64,000 nucleotides of DNA from Cryobacterium arcticum (GTDB taxonomy: Bacteria; Actinomycetota; Actinomycetes; Actinomycetales; Microbacteriaceae): assembly GCF_003185895.1 (NCBI RefSeq), contig NZ_QHLY01000013.1:40032-104031 (forward strand), read 5' to 3'. Below, piece by piece: positions 1-9,995 of the stretch. The notes under the pieces are model-generated. The model saw only the letters and a list, made by a program, of their open reading frames with translations, searched no databases and was not told the origin of the DNA. A program made the position numbers and the translations under genes. Each line of letters opens with the position of its first letter. The stretch's first letter is position 1.

Positions 1-71
1 GCTGCGTCAGCGGTTGTGCACACGCTGGCACGTCGCCCGGTGGCGTCGGTGGGCGCGGGTAGAGTTGGCGG

Positions 72-2126
72 GTGAGTTGGAACGCCGAGATACCGTGGGA
101 TCCTGACGAGTTCGAGCCACCGGACGACTTCGATGCCCCACCGCCCCCAGACCCCTACGGTTCGGGTAGCTCCGCTGCGCCCGCCGCCCGGCAGGGCGCA
201 TCAGCCCCAGCGGGTTCCGGTCCGGTCGACTTCGGCGACTACGCCCCGCCCGCCGGTGGCGCCACGCTGCTCGCCCCGCCGCCTCCCAAACGCGCCACCG
301 CCAAGTTCGCCACCGCCGCCGAAGCCCTGCACACCGTCTTCGGCTACGACTCGTTCCGCGGCGAGCAGGCCCAGATCATCGACCAGCTCATCGGTGGCGG
401 CGACGCCGTCGTGCTCATGCCCACCGGTGGCGGCAAGAGCCTCTGCTACCAGATCCCGTCGCTCGTGCGCGAGGGCACCGGCATCGTGATCTCCCCGCTG
501 ATCGCGCTCATGCAAGACCAGGTGGATGCGCTCACCCTCGTCGGCGTGAGCGCCGCGTTCCTCAATTCCAGCCAGGACTCCGCCGCCCGCAGCCAGGTCG
601 AACGTGACTACCTGGCCGGCAACCTCGACCTGCTCTACGTCGCCCCGGAGCGGCTGAGCAACGAAGCCACCAAACGGTTCCTCGACCGCGGAACCATCGC
701 CCTGTTCGCGATCGACGAGGCGCACTGTGTCTCCCAGTGGGGGCACGACTTCCGGCCCGACTACCTCGCGTTGTCCGAGCTCGCCGACCGTTGGCCCGAT
801 GTGCCCCGCATCGCGCTCACCGCCACGGCCACCGACGCCACCCACAAAGAGCTCACCGAGCGCCTGCAGATGGGCCAGGCGCAGCACTTCGTCGCCAGCT
901 TCGACCGGCCCAACATCCAGTACCGCATCGTGGGCAAGGCCGAGCCGCGCAAACAACTCCTCAACTTCATCAAGACCGAACACCCCACCGACGCCGGCAT
1001 CGTCTACGCGCTCAGTCGCAAGACCGTTGAGCAGACCGCCGAGTTCCTGCGCGCCAACGGCCTGAACGCCTACCCGTACCACGCCGGTCTCGACCAGGGC
1101 CTGCGGGCCCGCACCCAGTCCAGGTTCCTGCGCGAAGAGGGCGTCATCATCGTCGCCACCATCGCGTTCGGCATGGGCATCGACAAGCCGGATGTGCGCT
1201 TCGTCGCGCACATCGACCTGCCCAAGTCCGTCGAGGGCTACTACCAGGAGACCGGCCGGGCCGGCCGCGACGGCCTGCCCTCCACCGGCTGGCTGGCTTA
1301 CGGCCTGCAAGACGTGGTGCAGCAGCGCCGCATGATCGACGAATCGCCTGGCGACCTCGCCCACCGGCGCAAGATGAGTGCGCACCTCGATGCGATGCTC
1401 GCGCTCTGCGAGACCGTGCACTGCCGGCGGGTCAACCTGCTGCGCTATTTCGGCCAGGCCAGCGAACCGTGCGGCAACTGCGACACCTGCCTGGTGCCGC
1501 CGGAGGCCTGGGACGGCACAGTGCCGGCACAGAAGCTGCTCTCCACGATCGTGCGCCTGCTGCGGGAACGCAACCAGCGCTTCGGCGCAGGTCAACTCAT
1601 CGACATCCTGCGCGGCAAGACCACCCCGCGCACCACCCAGCACCACCACGAGCAGCTGGCCACCTGGGGCATCGGCGCCGATCTCACCGACCAGCAGTGG
1701 CGCGGCGTGGTGCGGCAGATGCTCGCCCAGGGCTTCATCGCCACTTCGGGTGAGTACGGCACCCTGATCCTCACCGAGGCCGCCGGCGAGGTGCTCGCCG
1801 GCTCCCGCCCGGTGCAGCTGCGCAGCGAACCCGACCGGCCGGTCAAGCGAACCCCGGCGGCCCGCGCTGCTACCGCGAAGGCCGGGCTGGCCGAACTCAG
1901 CCCCGACCAGGAGGCTCTGTTCCAGGCACTGCGCGCCTGGCGCAGCGCCACCGCCAAGGAGCAGGGCGTGCCCGCGTATGTCGTCTTCGGTGATGCCACC
2001 CTGGTGGCCGTCGCGGCGGCGAAGCCTCGCACCCTGGCCGATCTCGACGGCATCACCGGCGTCGGCGCCAAGAAGCTCGACTCCTACGGCGAAGCCCTGC
2101 TCGAGGTCGTGGCGGCGAGCGACTGA
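72..2126 (+). CDS. recQ: ATP-dependent DNA helicase RecQ
   Basis: A 3'-5' DNA helicase used in recombination and fork repair, 684 residues. After a Pro/Asp-rich N-terminal extension of about 85 residues, the helicase core shows Walker A (TGGGKS, about 118-123), a DEAH box at 215-218 and motif VI (ETGRAGRDG). A Cys cluster (CGNCDTC) marks the zinc-binding RQC region, and the C-terminus has an HRDC-like domain. The start is a GTG at 72; upstream Shine-Dalgarno sequence is poor (GGCGG). It stands alone with a 199-bp gap after it. The Pro-rich N-terminal extension is longer than in E. coli RecQ. The family assignment is firm; the start is the only uncertain part. Confidence 0.95.
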   Translation: MSWNAEIPWDPDEFEPPDDFDAPPPPDPYGSGSSAAPAARQGASAPAGSGPVDFGDYAPPAGGATLLAPPPPKRATAKFATAAEALHTVFGYDSFRGEQAQIIDQLIGGGDAVVLMPTGGGKSLCYQIPSLVREGTGIVISPLIALMQDQVDALTLVGVSAAFLNSSQDSAARSQVERDYLAGNLDLLYVAPERLSNEATKRFLDRGTIALFAIDEAHCVSQWGHDFRPDYLALSELADRWPDVPRIALTATATDATHKELTERLQMGQAQHFVASFDRPNIQYRIVGKAEPRKQLLNFIKTEHPTDAGIVYALSRKTVEQTAEFLRANGLNAYPYHAGLDQGLRARTQSRFLREEGVIIVATIAFGMGIDKPDVRFVAHIDLPKSVEGYYQETGRAGRDGLPSTGWLAYGLQDVVQQRRMIDESPGDLAHRRKMSAHLDAMLALCETVHCRRVNLLRYFGQASEPCGNCDTCLVPPEAWDGTVPAQKLLSTIVRLLRERNQRFGAGQLIDILRGKTTPRTTQHHHEQLATWGIGADLTDQQWRGVVRQMLAQGFIATSGEYGTLILTEAAGEVLAGSRPVQLRSEPDRPVKRTPAARAATAKAGLAELSPDQEALFQALRAWRSATAKEQGVPAYVVFGDATLVAVAAAKPRTLADLDGITGVGAKKLDSYGEALLEVVAASD

Positions 2127-2325
2127 CCCGGTCGGGCCGCCCCCGCATCGGCCCATCTTTGTCGCCCATCGCAGGTGCAGGCACCGCGTTCTTGTAGAAG
2201 AGCTACAGTCCCACCGCGTGCCGCCGCACCCGTCTTTGTAGCCCCGTCACGCACTATTTCCGCCTGAGAGCCGGTCGACCTAACGTGGTCGAACACTCAA
2301 CAGCCGCGCGTAGACGTAAGGACCA

Positions 2326-4425
2326 ATGATGGTTGACACTGCCCAGCGCTCCTCAGACTCCCGCCCCAACGCGGTCGAGACCGACACGGGGCCCGTCCGG
2401 GTCGCCGGCGATCCGGATGCCCCGCGCATCGACCTGCCACTGCTCACGCACAAGCTGCTCGGCACCTGGGCACAGGTGCGGCTGAACGCCCGCGAGCTGA
2501 CCGCCCGGCCAGAGCTGCAGCGCGTCGAGGGCCTCTCCATGGCCGCCCACCGCGAGCGCGTGCTCGGCCAGCTGAAGGTCCTCGCCGACAACGGCCACGT
2601 GCACCGTGCCTTCCCGGCCGCGCTCGGCGGCTTTGACGACCACGGCGGCAATATCGCCGGCTTCGAAGAACTGGTCACCGCCGACCCGAGCCTGCAGATC
2701 AAGGCCGGCGTGCAGTGGGGACTCTTCGGCGCCGCCGTGCTGCACCTGGGCACCAGGGAGCACCACGAGAAGTGGCTGCCCGGCATCATGAGCCTGGACG
2801 TGCCCGGCGCCTTCGCGATGACCGAGACCGGCCACGGCTCGGATGTCTCCGCGATCGGCACCACCGCGACCTACGACGTCGAGGCGGGCGACTTCGTGCT
2901 ACAAACCCCGTTCCGCGCCGCCTGGAAGGACTACCTCGGCAACGCCGCCAACGACGGCATCGCCGCCGTCGTCTTCGCCCAACTGGTCAGCCTGGGTGTC
3001 AACCACGGTGTGCACGCGTTCTACGTTCCGCTGCGCGACGAATCCGGCGCCTTCCTGCCCGGTATCGGCGGAGAGGACGATGGCCTCAAGGGCGGCCTGA
3101 ACGGCATCGACAACGGCCGGTTGCACTTCGACCAGGTGCGGGTGCCCCGCGAGAACCTCCTCAACCGGTACGGCGATGTCGCCGAGGACGGCAGTTACAC
3201 CAGCCCGATCGGCAGCCCCGGCCGGCGCTTCTTCACCATGCTCGGCACCCTGGTGCAGGGCCGGGTCTCGCTCGACGGTGCCGCCACCCAGGCCTCCGCG
3301 CTCGCCCTCACCATCGCCATCCGCTACGGCAGCGAACGCCGCCAGTTCACCGCCGGCAGCGACACCGACGAAGAGGTCATCCTCGACTACCAGCGCCACC
3401 AGCGCCGGCTCATCCCCCGGCTGGCCACGGCGTACGCGCAGACCTTCGCGCACGATGAATTCCTGGTCAAGTTCGACCAAGTGTTCAGCGGCACCGCCGA
3501 CACTGATGTCGACCGGCAAGACCTGGAGACCCTCGCCGCCGCCCTCAAACCGCTCTCCACCTGGAACGCGCTGGACACCCTGCAGGAAGCGCGCGAGGCC
3601 TGCGGCGGCGCCGGGTTCCTGGCTGAGAACCGGTTCGTGGGCCTCCGCGCCGACCTCGACGTCTACGCCACCTTCGAGGGCGACAACAACGTGCTCCTCC
3701 AGCTCGTGGCCAAACGGCTGCTCACCGACTACAACCGCAAATTCGCCGGTGCGGATGCCGGCGCGCTCGCCCGATACGTCGTGCAGCAGACCGCCGGCCG
3801 GGCCTACCACGGCACGGGCCTACGCCGGCTCGGCCAGTCAGTGGCCGACTTCGGCTCCACCGCCCGCAGCGTCGGCCAACTGCGGGAGACCGCCACTCAG
3901 CGGGCGCTGCTCACCGACCGGGTCGAGAGCATGATCGCCGGGATCGCCCAGGCACTCCGCAACACCACCAAGCTGCCCAAGAAAGAAGCGGCGGCCCTGT
4001 TCAACTCGCACCAGAACGAGCTCATCGAAGCCGCCCGCGCGCACGCCGAGTTGCTGCAGTGGGAGGCGTTCACCCGGGCCGTGGAGACCACGGAAGACGC
4101 CGGCACCCGGCAGGTTCTCACCTGGCTGCGCGACCTGTTCGGGTTGCGCCTGATCGAGGAGCACGCCGCCTGGTACCTGATCAACGGCCGGTTGTCGGGC
4201 AAGCGGGCACTGGCGGTGACGGCCTACATCGACCGCATCATCGCGCGGCTGCGCCCGCACGCCCTCGACCTGGTCGACGCGTTCGGCTACGCCCCTGAGC
4301 ACCTGCGGGCGCCGATCGCCTCCGGCGCAGAGCGGGTGCGCCAGGTCGAAGCCCGCCAGTATTACCGCGACCAGCGCGCCGCCGGCACCGCCCCCGTCCT
4401 CGAAAAGCCCGCCCCCCGCCGCTGA
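2326..4425 (+). CDS. Acyl-CoA oxidase/dehydrogenase family protein
   Basis: A flavoprotein that introduces the alpha-beta double bond in acyl-CoA during fatty-acid degradation. At 699 residues it is far longer than a typical 380-residue acyl-CoA dehydrogenase and matches the acyl-CoA oxidase (ACOX) layout. Visible marks are the FAD-binding segment TETGHGSD near 166, the motif EACGGAGF, and FEGDNN, whose Glu451 occupies the usual catalytic-base position of ACOX enzymes. The C-terminal 200 residues form the extra helical domain of the long family. Start: ATG at 2326 with TAAGGA eight bases upstream. Monocistronic. Whether it is an oxidase or a dehydrogenase cannot be decided from sequence alone. 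Confidence 0.85.
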   Translation: MMVDTAQRSSDSRPNAVETDTGPVRVAGDPDAPRIDLPLLTHKLLGTWAQVRLNARELTARPELQRVEGLSMAAHRERVLGQLKVLADNGHVHRAFPAALGGFDDHGGNIAGFEELVTADPSLQIKAGVQWGLFGAAVLHLGTREHHEKWLPGIMSLDVPGAFAMTETGHGSDVSAIGTTATYDVEAGDFVLQTPFRAAWKDYLGNAANDGIAAVVFAQLVSLGVNHGVHAFYVPLRDESGAFLPGIGGEDDGLKGGLNGIDNGRLHFDQVRVPRENLLNRYGDVAEDGSYTSPIGSPGRRFFTMLGTLVQGRVSLDGAATQASALALTIAIRYGSERRQFTAGSDTDEEVILDYQRHQRRLIPRLATAYAQTFAHDEFLVKFDQVFSGTADTDVDRQDLETLAAALKPLSTWNALDTLQEAREACGGAGFLAENRFVGLRADLDVYATFEGDNNVLLQLVAKRLLTDYNRKFAGADAGALARYVVQQTAGRAYHGTGLRRLGQSVADFGSTARSVGQLRETATQRALLTDRVESMIAGIAQALRNTTKLPKKEAAALFNSHQNELIEAARAHAELLQWEAFTRAVETTEDAGTRQVLTWLRDLFGLRLIEEHAAWYLINGRLSGKRALAVTAYIDRIIARLRPHALDLVDAFGYAPEHLRAPIASGAERVRQVEARQYYRDQRAAGTAPVLEKPAPRR

Positions 4426-4435
4426 ACCCGCAGGC

Positions 4436-4456
4436 CCCACCCGGACTGGGGGTGGG
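4436..4456 (+). terminator. Hairpin after acyl-CoA oxidase gene
   Basis: CCCACCC (4436-4442) pairs with GGGTGGG (4450-4456) around a 7-nt loop, ten bases after the stop codon of the acyl-CoA oxidase gene. There is no T-tract, so it is a candidate terminator of the tail-less type common in actinobacteria. Confidence 0.45.
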
Positions 4457-4591
4457 TCAGGCGAGCGGATGAGGGGTGGTGCGCCAGAACCATCCGCTGG
4501 GCTGATGCCGACGCCGACGCGGTGCCCATATCGTCGTCTGTGGGGGTGACGCGGCATGCGTTCCTTCTGAGATGAGAGGGACAGGTACCGG

Positions 4592-5566
4592 ATGATCCAC
4601 GCAGAATCCCTGACCAAGCGCTACGGAAGTAAGACCGCCGTCGATGCCGTCGACTTCACGGTGCAGCCCGGCCGGGTGACCGGTTTCCTCGGCCCGAACG
4701 GCGCCGGCAAGTCCACCACCATGCGCATGATCGTGGGCCTCGACCGGCCCAGCCACGGTTCGGTCACCGTCAACGGCAAGCAGTACCGCGAGCACAAGGC
4801 GCCGCTGCGAGAAGTCGGTGTGCTCCTGGACGCCAAGGCCATCCACACCGGTCGCAGCGCCTACAACCATCTGCTCGCCATGGCCGCCACCCATTCCATT
4901 CCGGCCAGCCGGGTGAAGGAGGTCATCGAACTCACCGGGCTCGAATCCGTCGCCCGCAAACGCGTCGGCGGATTCTCGCTCGGCATGGGCCAGCGGCTCG
5001 GCATCGCCGCGGCCCTGCTGGGCGACCCGGCCACCCTGATCCTCGACGAACCCGTCAACGGGCTCGACCCGGAGGGTGTGCAGTGGGTGCGTCATCTGGT
5101 GCGCAACCTCGCCGCCGAGGGCCGAACTATCCTGCTCTCCTCGCACCTGATGAGCGAGATGGCCGTCACCGCAGACCACCTGATCGTGCTCGGCCGTGGC
5201 AAGGTCATCGCTGATGCGCCCGTCGCCGAGCTGATCGGTGCGGCCAACCAGAACACCGTCCGGGTGCGTACCCCATACGCCGCCGAGCTCAGCGCGCTGT
5301 TCCAGCGGGCCGATGTCACCGTGACCGGTACCGGCATCGACCAGCTGGTGATCTCCGGCATCACCGCCGCCGAGATCGGCAATCAGGCCGCCAGGGCCGG
5401 AATCGCCCTGCACGAACTCACTCCGATCAGCGCGTCGCTCGAGGAGGCCTACATGGCACTCACCCAGAACGACGTCGAATACCGCACCGGTGGAACGCCG
5501 GGCGACCCCGCCGCCGAACACGCCGCCGCCATGACCGCCTCCGACCTCCAGGGAAGTGTCCGATGA
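4592..5566 (+). CDS. ABC transporter ATP-binding protein
   Basis: Nucleotide-binding subunit of an ABC-2 type exporter, 324 residues. Walker A GPNGAGKST lies at 34-42, the signature LGMGQRLGI near 130 and Walker B LILDEP near 149. The C-terminal 100 residues are the DUF4162-like extension seen in drug/antibiotic exporters of this class. Start ATG 4592 with AGG six bases upstream. Its stop overlaps the start of the permease gene by 4 nt (ATGA), so the two are translationally coupled. The substrate is unknown; related pairs often handle lipids, lantibiotics or drugs. Confidence 0.92.
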   Translation: MIHAESLTKRYGSKTAVDAVDFTVQPGRVTGFLGPNGAGKSTTMRMIVGLDRPSHGSVTVNGKQYREHKAPLREVGVLLDAKAIHTGRSAYNHLLAMAATHSIPASRVKEVIELTGLESVARKRVGGFSLGMGQRLGIAAALLGDPATLILDEPVNGLDPEGVQWVRHLVRNLAAEGRTILLSSHLMSEMAVTADHLIVLGRGKVIADAPVAELIGAANQNTVRVRTPYAAELSALFQRADVTVTGTGIDQLVISGITAAEIGNQAARAGIALHELTPISASLEEAYMALTQNDVEYRTGGTPGDPAAEHAAAMTASDLQGSVR

Positions 5567-6390
5567 CCACCACCGCCCCGGCATCCGTCCACGTCTTCGT
5601 TCCCACCGGCTCCGGCCTGAGCTTTCCCGGTCTGCTCCGGTCGGAGTGGATCAAGCTGCGCTCCGTCCGCTCCACGATCTGGTCGTACGCCACGGTCGTC
5701 CTGATCTCGTTCGGCATGGCGTTGCTCATGTCCGTCTCGATCGACTTCGGTGGCAGCCCGGTGCCGGCGGATGCGCAGGCGACGCTGCTGGCCCAGGCCG
5801 CGACCTTCGGGGTCTTCTTCGGTCAGCTCGTCGTGGCCGTGCTCGGTGTGCTCGCCATTAGTGGGGAGTACAGCACCGGCATGATCCGTTCGAGCCTCAC
5901 CGCCGCACCGCGGCGCCTGCCCATGCTGGCCGCGAAGGCCGTTGTGCTTTTCGTCTGCACCTTCGTCGTCGGCCTGGTCACCACCGTGGGTTCCTACCTC
6001 GTGGCGGCGTCGGTCCTCGGCGGCAAGGGCGTCAGTGCCAGTCTGACCGACCCTGACCTGCTGCTCCCGCTCCTGGGCGGAGCGCTCTACCTCGCCTTGG
6101 TGGCGGTATTCGCGCTCGGTGTCGGGGCCATGCTGCGCTCGAGCGCCGGCGGCATCGCCGCTGCCCTCGGCATCCTCTTGCTGCTGCCGATCATGCTGGC
6201 GATGATCCCGGCCGAGTGGGCCGCAGAATCGCTGCCCTACCTGATCTCCACCGCCGGCCTGGCCATGTTCGGCCTCGAACAGTTCGGCCCGTCCGAATTC
6301 GAGGCCTGGCAGAACCTGCTCATCGTGCTCGGCTGGGTCGCGGTCTCCCTGGCCGGCGCCGCCGTGCTGCTGCGTCGCCGCGACGCCTGA
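5563..6390 (+). CDS. ABC-2 type transporter permease
   Basis: Membrane subunit partnering the preceding ATPase, 275 residues. The N-terminal cytoplasmic helix carries the typical phrase LLRSEWIKLRSVRST, followed by about six hydrophobic segments (for example around residues 43-60, 84-102, 128-155, 172-190, 200-218 and 242-262). The internal motif SGEYSTGMIRSSL is typical of ABC-2 permeases of this group. It overlaps the ATPase gene by 4 nt. The protein ends with a short RRRDA tail. Substrate not predictable. Confidence 0.9.
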   Translation: MTTTAPASVHVFVPTGSGLSFPGLLRSEWIKLRSVRSTIWSYATVVLISFGMALLMSVSIDFGGSPVPADAQATLLAQAATFGVFFGQLVVAVLGVLAISGEYSTGMIRSSLTAAPRRLPMLAAKAVVLFVCTFVVGLVTTVGSYLVAASVLGGKGVSASLTDPDLLLPLLGGALYLALVAVFALGVGAMLRSSAGGIAAALGILLLLPIMLAMIPAEWAAESLPYLISTAGLAMFGLEQFGPSEFEAWQNLLIVLGWVAVSLAGAAVLLRRRDA

Positions 6391-6463
6391 CCGGCGCCGG
6401 CCGGGGCGCGCCGGGAGGACTCGCCACCGGCCGGGACGGAGTCTCTGGCCGTAGGCTCGCAGC

Positions 6464-7420
6464 ATGAGAGAGTTCTACCCTGAGATCGAACCGTACGACA
6501 CCGGCATGCTCGACGTCGGTGATGGTCAGAGCATCTACTACGAGGTCTCCGGCAACCCGGACGGCAAGCCGGCGGTCTACCTGCACGGCGGTCCGGGCGG
6601 CGCATCCAGCCCCACTCAGCGACGGGTGTTCGACCCGGAGAAGTACCGCATCGTGCTCTTCGACCAGCGCGGGTGCGGCCAGAGCACCCCGCACGCCAGC
6701 GCCCCCGACGCCGACCTCTCCACCAACACCACCTGGCACCTGGTCGCCGACATCGAGCGACTTCGCGAGCACCTCGGCATCGACCGCTGGCTGGTCTGCG
6801 GCGGCTCGTGGGGCAGTTCCCTCGCCCTGGCCTACGCCGAAACCCACACCGACAAGGTCACCGAACTCGTGTTGCGCGGCATCTTCACGCTGCGCCCGAT
6901 CGAGCTCGACTGGTTCTACGAGGGTGGCGCCGCGGCGATCTACCCTGACCTCTGGGAGGGCTTCGTTGCCCCGGTACCCGTTGCCGAGCGCGGTCGCCTG
7001 ATCGAGGCGTACAGCCGACTGCTGCACGACCCGGACCAGGCCGTGCGTGAGCGCGCCGGCGTGGCCTGGTCCACCTGGGAATCGTCCACCATCACCCTGC
7101 TGCAGAGCCCGGCGACCATCGAACGGTTCACCGAACCGTCCTTCGCCGTGGCCTTTGCCCGCATCGAGAACCACTACTTCATGAACAAGGGCTGGTTCGA
7201 GCCCGAACAGCTGCTCCGGGATGCGACCAAGCTCACCGACATCCCCGGCGTGATCGTGCAGGGCCGCTACGACATGTGCACCCCGGCGTTCACCGCCTGG
7301 GCACTGCACCAGGCTTGGCCGGAGGCCGACTTCCAGCTGATCCCCGACGCCGGGCACTCGTTCGAGGAGCCGGGCATCCGGGCCGCGCTGCTCGACGCCA
7401 CCGACCGCTTCGCGCGCTGA
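6464..7420 (+). CDS. pip: Prolyl aminopeptidase
   Basis: Alpha/beta-hydrolase (peptidase family S33) that removes N-terminal proline from peptides in the cytoplasm, 318 residues, the normal family length. The oxyanion-hole motif HGGPGG is at 41-46, the nucleophile elbow GGSWGS places Ser115, and the triad is completed by Asp270 (GRYDMCTP) and His298 (DAGHSFEEPG). The start ATG at 6464 has only a weak ribosome site. It converges on the flippase gene with a 27-bp gap, and this is the only convergent pair in the window without overlap. No signal peptide. Confidence 0.93.
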   Translation: MREFYPEIEPYDTGMLDVGDGQSIYYEVSGNPDGKPAVYLHGGPGGASSPTQRRVFDPEKYRIVLFDQRGCGQSTPHASAPDADLSTNTTWHLVADIERLREHLGIDRWLVCGGSWGSSLALAYAETHTDKVTELVLRGIFTLRPIELDWFYEGGAAAIYPDLWEGFVAPVPVAERGRLIEAYSRLLHDPDQAVRERAGVAWSTWESSTITLLQSPATIERFTEPSFAVAFARIENHYFMNKGWFEPEQLLRDATKLTDIPGVIVQGRYDMCTPAFTAWALHQAWPEADFQLIPDAGHSFEEPGIRAALLDATDRFAR

Positions 7421-7447
7421 CGCACTGACCGGGCCCGCTGCCTGCGC

Positions 7448-8824
7448 TCAGCGGATGCGGCGGGCCAGCTTGTCGGTGTACCGGCGGGCGAACCTGCCCA
7501 GCGTGGCCAGATCGCTCCGGCGCAGTCCGTAGAAGGTGAGCGGGTTGATGCCGAAGCTGCGCGCCAGGAAATACAGGTTGAGGTTGCTCGAGAGCAGGTT
7601 GCCCACCAGCGTGGCCAGCGCGGCCCCCATCGCGCCCAGCACCGGCGCCAACAGCACGAGCAGGCCGATGTTGACCAGGCAGGCGATCGTCAGAGACAGG
7701 CTGCGAAGACCCGGCCGGCCCCTGGCGCTCAGCCCTGAACCGCCGATCGACCCCGGGGTGCCGAGCACCACGGCGGCCAGCAGCACCGCCGCGACCGGCA
7801 ACGAGTCGACAAAACCCTCACCGAACAGGAACGGCAGCCACCACAACATGCTCACGCCCAGTGCCAGGCCGGCCAGGCCGCAGAGGAAAGTGGAGATGCG
7901 GGCCGAGGCACTGAGCCGCTCGTCCACCGACTCCGCCGCGTCGGTCACGAAGGTCACGTCCCGCACGGCCTGGTTGATGATCAGCGGCAGTTCGCTCACA
8001 CTGACCGCGACCACGTACAACCCCAGCTGGTAGGTGTCGGCCAGCGGGGTCATCAGCACCTGGTCGATGCGGGAGAGCAGCATGCCGGAGAGTGACCCCA
8101 CCCACACCCGCACGCCGTAGCCCAGCAACCCGCTGGTGCGGGCCATCCGCGGCACCTCGGTCGCCCGCGGCGCCAGGCTCCGCATACGGCCGATGTAGAC
8201 GAACGCCCCGCACACCGGCATCACGGCGACGGTGAGCGTGGCCACCAGCGGGGTGAGGGTGCCGGTCAGCCAGAACGGAATAAGCACGAGCAGTCGCAAC
8301 GACGACGTCACGATGCGCTCGGTCGCCACCAACCGCCAGCTCTGCGTGGCGGAGGCGACACCGCGCAGCACCCCCACGAGCAGATTGGGCACTATCGCCA
8401 ACGACGCCACCAGGATCAGCTGGGCGACAACGGGCGAACCGCCGCTCAGCCACGACGAGCTTGCGAACACCGCGGCCATCGCGATCAGCCCGGCCAGGGT
8501 CAGCAGCAGCAGACCGCGCCGGGCAGCGTTCCTGGCCAGATGCGGCGCGCGGGCGACAGCCCAGGTCACCGCCTCCGGAATGCCGAAGGTCGCCAGGGTC
8601 ACCACCAACGCCAGCGGCGCCGTCGCGGCGGCGACTTCGCCGCGGCCCTGTACCCCGAGGGCCTGCGCGAGGATGGGGCCGGAGAACAGCGCGACCAGGG
8701 GCGGGAAGGCGTTGCCGATCAGGGCGATCGACATATTGCCCGACAACACCCCCGTCCGGCCCGGCGGCCCGGCCGGGCCAGCAGGCATTGCCCGTACCGC
8801 CCGCCGCTGCCGCTTAGCCGACAT
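7448..8824 (-). CDS. Wzx-type flippase, copy 1
   Basis: Polytopic membrane protein of the MATE/polysaccharide-flippase superfamily, 458 residues and about 12-14 hydrophobic segments, expected to flip undecaprenyl-linked oligosaccharide across the membrane. The first helix region (NMSIALIGNAFPPLVALFSG) and the basic C-terminal tail (RFARRYTDKLARRIR) are typical. It is the second gene of a minus-strand pair: its ATG at 8824 overlaps the upstream glycosyltransferase gene by 11 nt. A second, divergent flippase lies at 45666-47135. The sugar specificity cannot be read from sequence. Confidence 0.82.
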   Translation of the reverse strand: MSAKRQRRAVRAMPAGPAGPPGRTGVLSGNMSIALIGNAFPPLVALFSGPILAQALGVQGRGEVAAATAPLALVVTLATFGIPEAVTWAVARAPHLARNAARRGLLLLTLAGLIAMAAVFASSSWLSGGSPVVAQLILVASLAIVPNLLVGVLRGVASATQSWRLVATERIVTSSLRLLVLIPFWLTGTLTPLVATLTVAVMPVCGAFVYIGRMRSLAPRATEVPRMARTSGLLGYGVRVWVGSLSGMLLSRIDQVLMTPLADTYQLGLYVVAVSVSELPLIINQAVRDVTFVTDAAESVDERLSASARISTFLCGLAGLALGVSMLWWLPFLFGEGFVDSLPVAAVLLAAVVLGTPGSIGGSGLSARGRPGLRSLSLTIACLVNIGLLVLLAPVLGAMGAALATLVGNLLSSNLNLYFLARSFGINPLTFYGLRRSDLATLGRFARRYTDKLARRIR

Positions 8825-9746
8825 GGGCGCCCGGTTCGGCGGCGCGGCCGGCAGCCGTCGTCGCCGGCTCGTCGGCGCGCATCCGGCTCAGCTCCTCCGG
8901 CCCGAAGCACGCCGCGATCTGGGCGTCGTTGCCGCCGCCCAGCACGTTCCGGCCATACAACGTGCCCCGCTGAGTGCCGGGAATGGCGATGTATTCTGCC
9001 TGCCGAGGTGCGACCTGGCGCCCCCGGAAACCGTGCCGCACCATCACGGAGTGCACCCAGATGTCATCGGCCCAGGGCGCGAGCCGGGTGAACTCCTCAC
9101 CCTCCGCGGCCAGGGCGGTGAGCAGGGCAGGGGGGTAGAGGATGCCGGACACACCGGTGCACAGGGTGCGAAAGCTGGCCTCCGTTCCGGTGCATGCGCT
9201 CCAGCGTTTGTACGGCGCCAACCGGGCACCGTCGAACTCGACCCGGTGGGCGCGATGGCCGTGCACATCCTCCGGGTGCCTGGCATGCGCGGCGAGCAGA
9301 TCGGCCAGCCACAGCCGGGGATAGAGCACGTCATCGTCGGCGGCAACCAGGGGCAACTCGGCCGAGGCCATGGTGGTCGCGTAGGCGTACTGCTTCTTAT
9401 GCGGACCGTAATCCGCACACCAGAGCACTTCGAGGCCGCGTTCCATCAAGCGACGCAGGGCGGGTGGTGGATCCGCCACGACGTCGGCCTCGTCCAGCCA
9501 GAGGATCAGACGACGGGGACGCACCGCACCCCGGGCGATCGACTCGATCGAATAGAAGACGGTGTCGATGCGGTGTCCATAGCTGGTGAGATTGACCACT
9601 GCCGCCCCCGAGCCCGTCACCCGGCGGCGGCCGTACCGGCACCGTGCGGAGAGGAGTCGCAGCCGCAGCTCCAGCCGGAGGCGCTCCAGCGTGGCCGCAG
9701 GGTCGCGCCGCAACCCCGACAGGCCCCTGGCGAGTCGACCGGCCAC
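8814..9746 (-). CDS. Glycosyltransferase, GT2-like
   Basis: Putative glycosyltransferase of 310 residues with a GT-A style fold. After a basic N-terminus it carries NLTSYGHRIDTV, a phrase typical of a poorly studied group of EPS/capsule transferases, and a metal-binding DDD at 137-139 in VAADDDVLYP. The C-terminus has WADDIWVHSVM, a plausible catalytic-base region. Start chosen: GTG at 9746, with GGGAGG seven bases upstream; longer in-frame extensions to 10814 lack this and cross the divergent O-antigen-ligase gene. It leads the flippase gene in a two-gene operon. Confidence 0.78.
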   Translation of the reverse strand: MAGRLARGLSGLRRDPAATLERLRLELRLRLLSARCRYGRRRVTGSGAAVVNLTSYGHRIDTVFYSIESIARGAVRPRRLILWLDEADVVADPPPALRRLMERGLEVLWCADYGPHKKQYAYATTMASAELPLVAADDDVLYPRLWLADLLAAHARHPEDVHGHRAHRVEFDGARLAPYKRWSACTGTEASFRTLCTGVSGILYPPALLTALAAEGEEFTRLAPWADDIWVHSVMVRHGFRGRQVAPRQAEYIAIPGTQRGTLYGRNVLGGGNDAQIAACFGPEELSRMRADEPATTAAGRAAEPGAHVG

Positions 9747-9862
9747 GGCTGTACCTCCCACGTCTCGCCACCGACCCTGGCGCCGGCCGGGCGTCGCGGA
9801 TCGACGAGCCCTGAGGCCGCACACAGTACCCGGGCCAGACGGGCGCGGATACCGCCCACGTT

Positions 9863-9881
9863 CGGGGGCCATCGGCCCCCG
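9863..9881. promoter_or_regulatory. Perfect 8-bp inverted repeat in divergent region
   Basis: CGGGGGCC, a 3-nt loop ATC, then GGCCCCCG, in the 249-bp gap between the divergent GT2-like and polymerase genes. It ends 16 bp before the candidate -35 box at 9898, so it could be an operator; a very stable RNA hairpin is the alternative. Confidence 0.4.
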
Positions 9882-9897
9882 CAGCGCGGATCCGCCC

Positions 9898-9926
9898 TTG
9901 TTGTGCCTGGGATGGCGCTCTATGGT
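9898..9926 (+). promoter_or_regulatory. Candidate sigma-70-like promoter
   Basis: TTGTTG (9898-9903), a 17-bp spacer and TATGGT (9921-9926), about 70 bp upstream of the polymerase start at 9996. The match to consensus is partial (3/6 and 4/6), so this is only a candidate. Confidence 0.3.
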
Positions 9927-9995
9927 GTGCTCGAAACGGCCCATCACGGCGAGCATCCGGCTCGCCGGATTGTGCGCCAGGGGCGGGCGGCGAGA

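Noticed and set aside
1-71. Possible gene end or RNA at the left edge
   Set aside because: No coding frame with support and no tRNA-like fold seen in the 71 bases before recQ.
201-2156. 651-residue open frame antisense to recQ
   Set aside because: Gly/Val/Ala-rich translation with no recognisable motif; it mirrors the codon bias of the complete RecQ gene on the other strand, as expected in high-GC DNA.
2193-2207. TGTAG-AAGAG-CTACA hairpin between recQ and the acyl-CoA oxidase gene
   Set aside because: Five-bp stem with no T-tract or conserved position; too weak to call a terminator.
8232-9995. Long in-frame extension of the O-antigen ligase-like gene (1029-residue frame)
   Set aside because: The extension lies antisense to the flippase and GT2-like genes, which show real motifs, and its translation has none; the gene begins near 9996.
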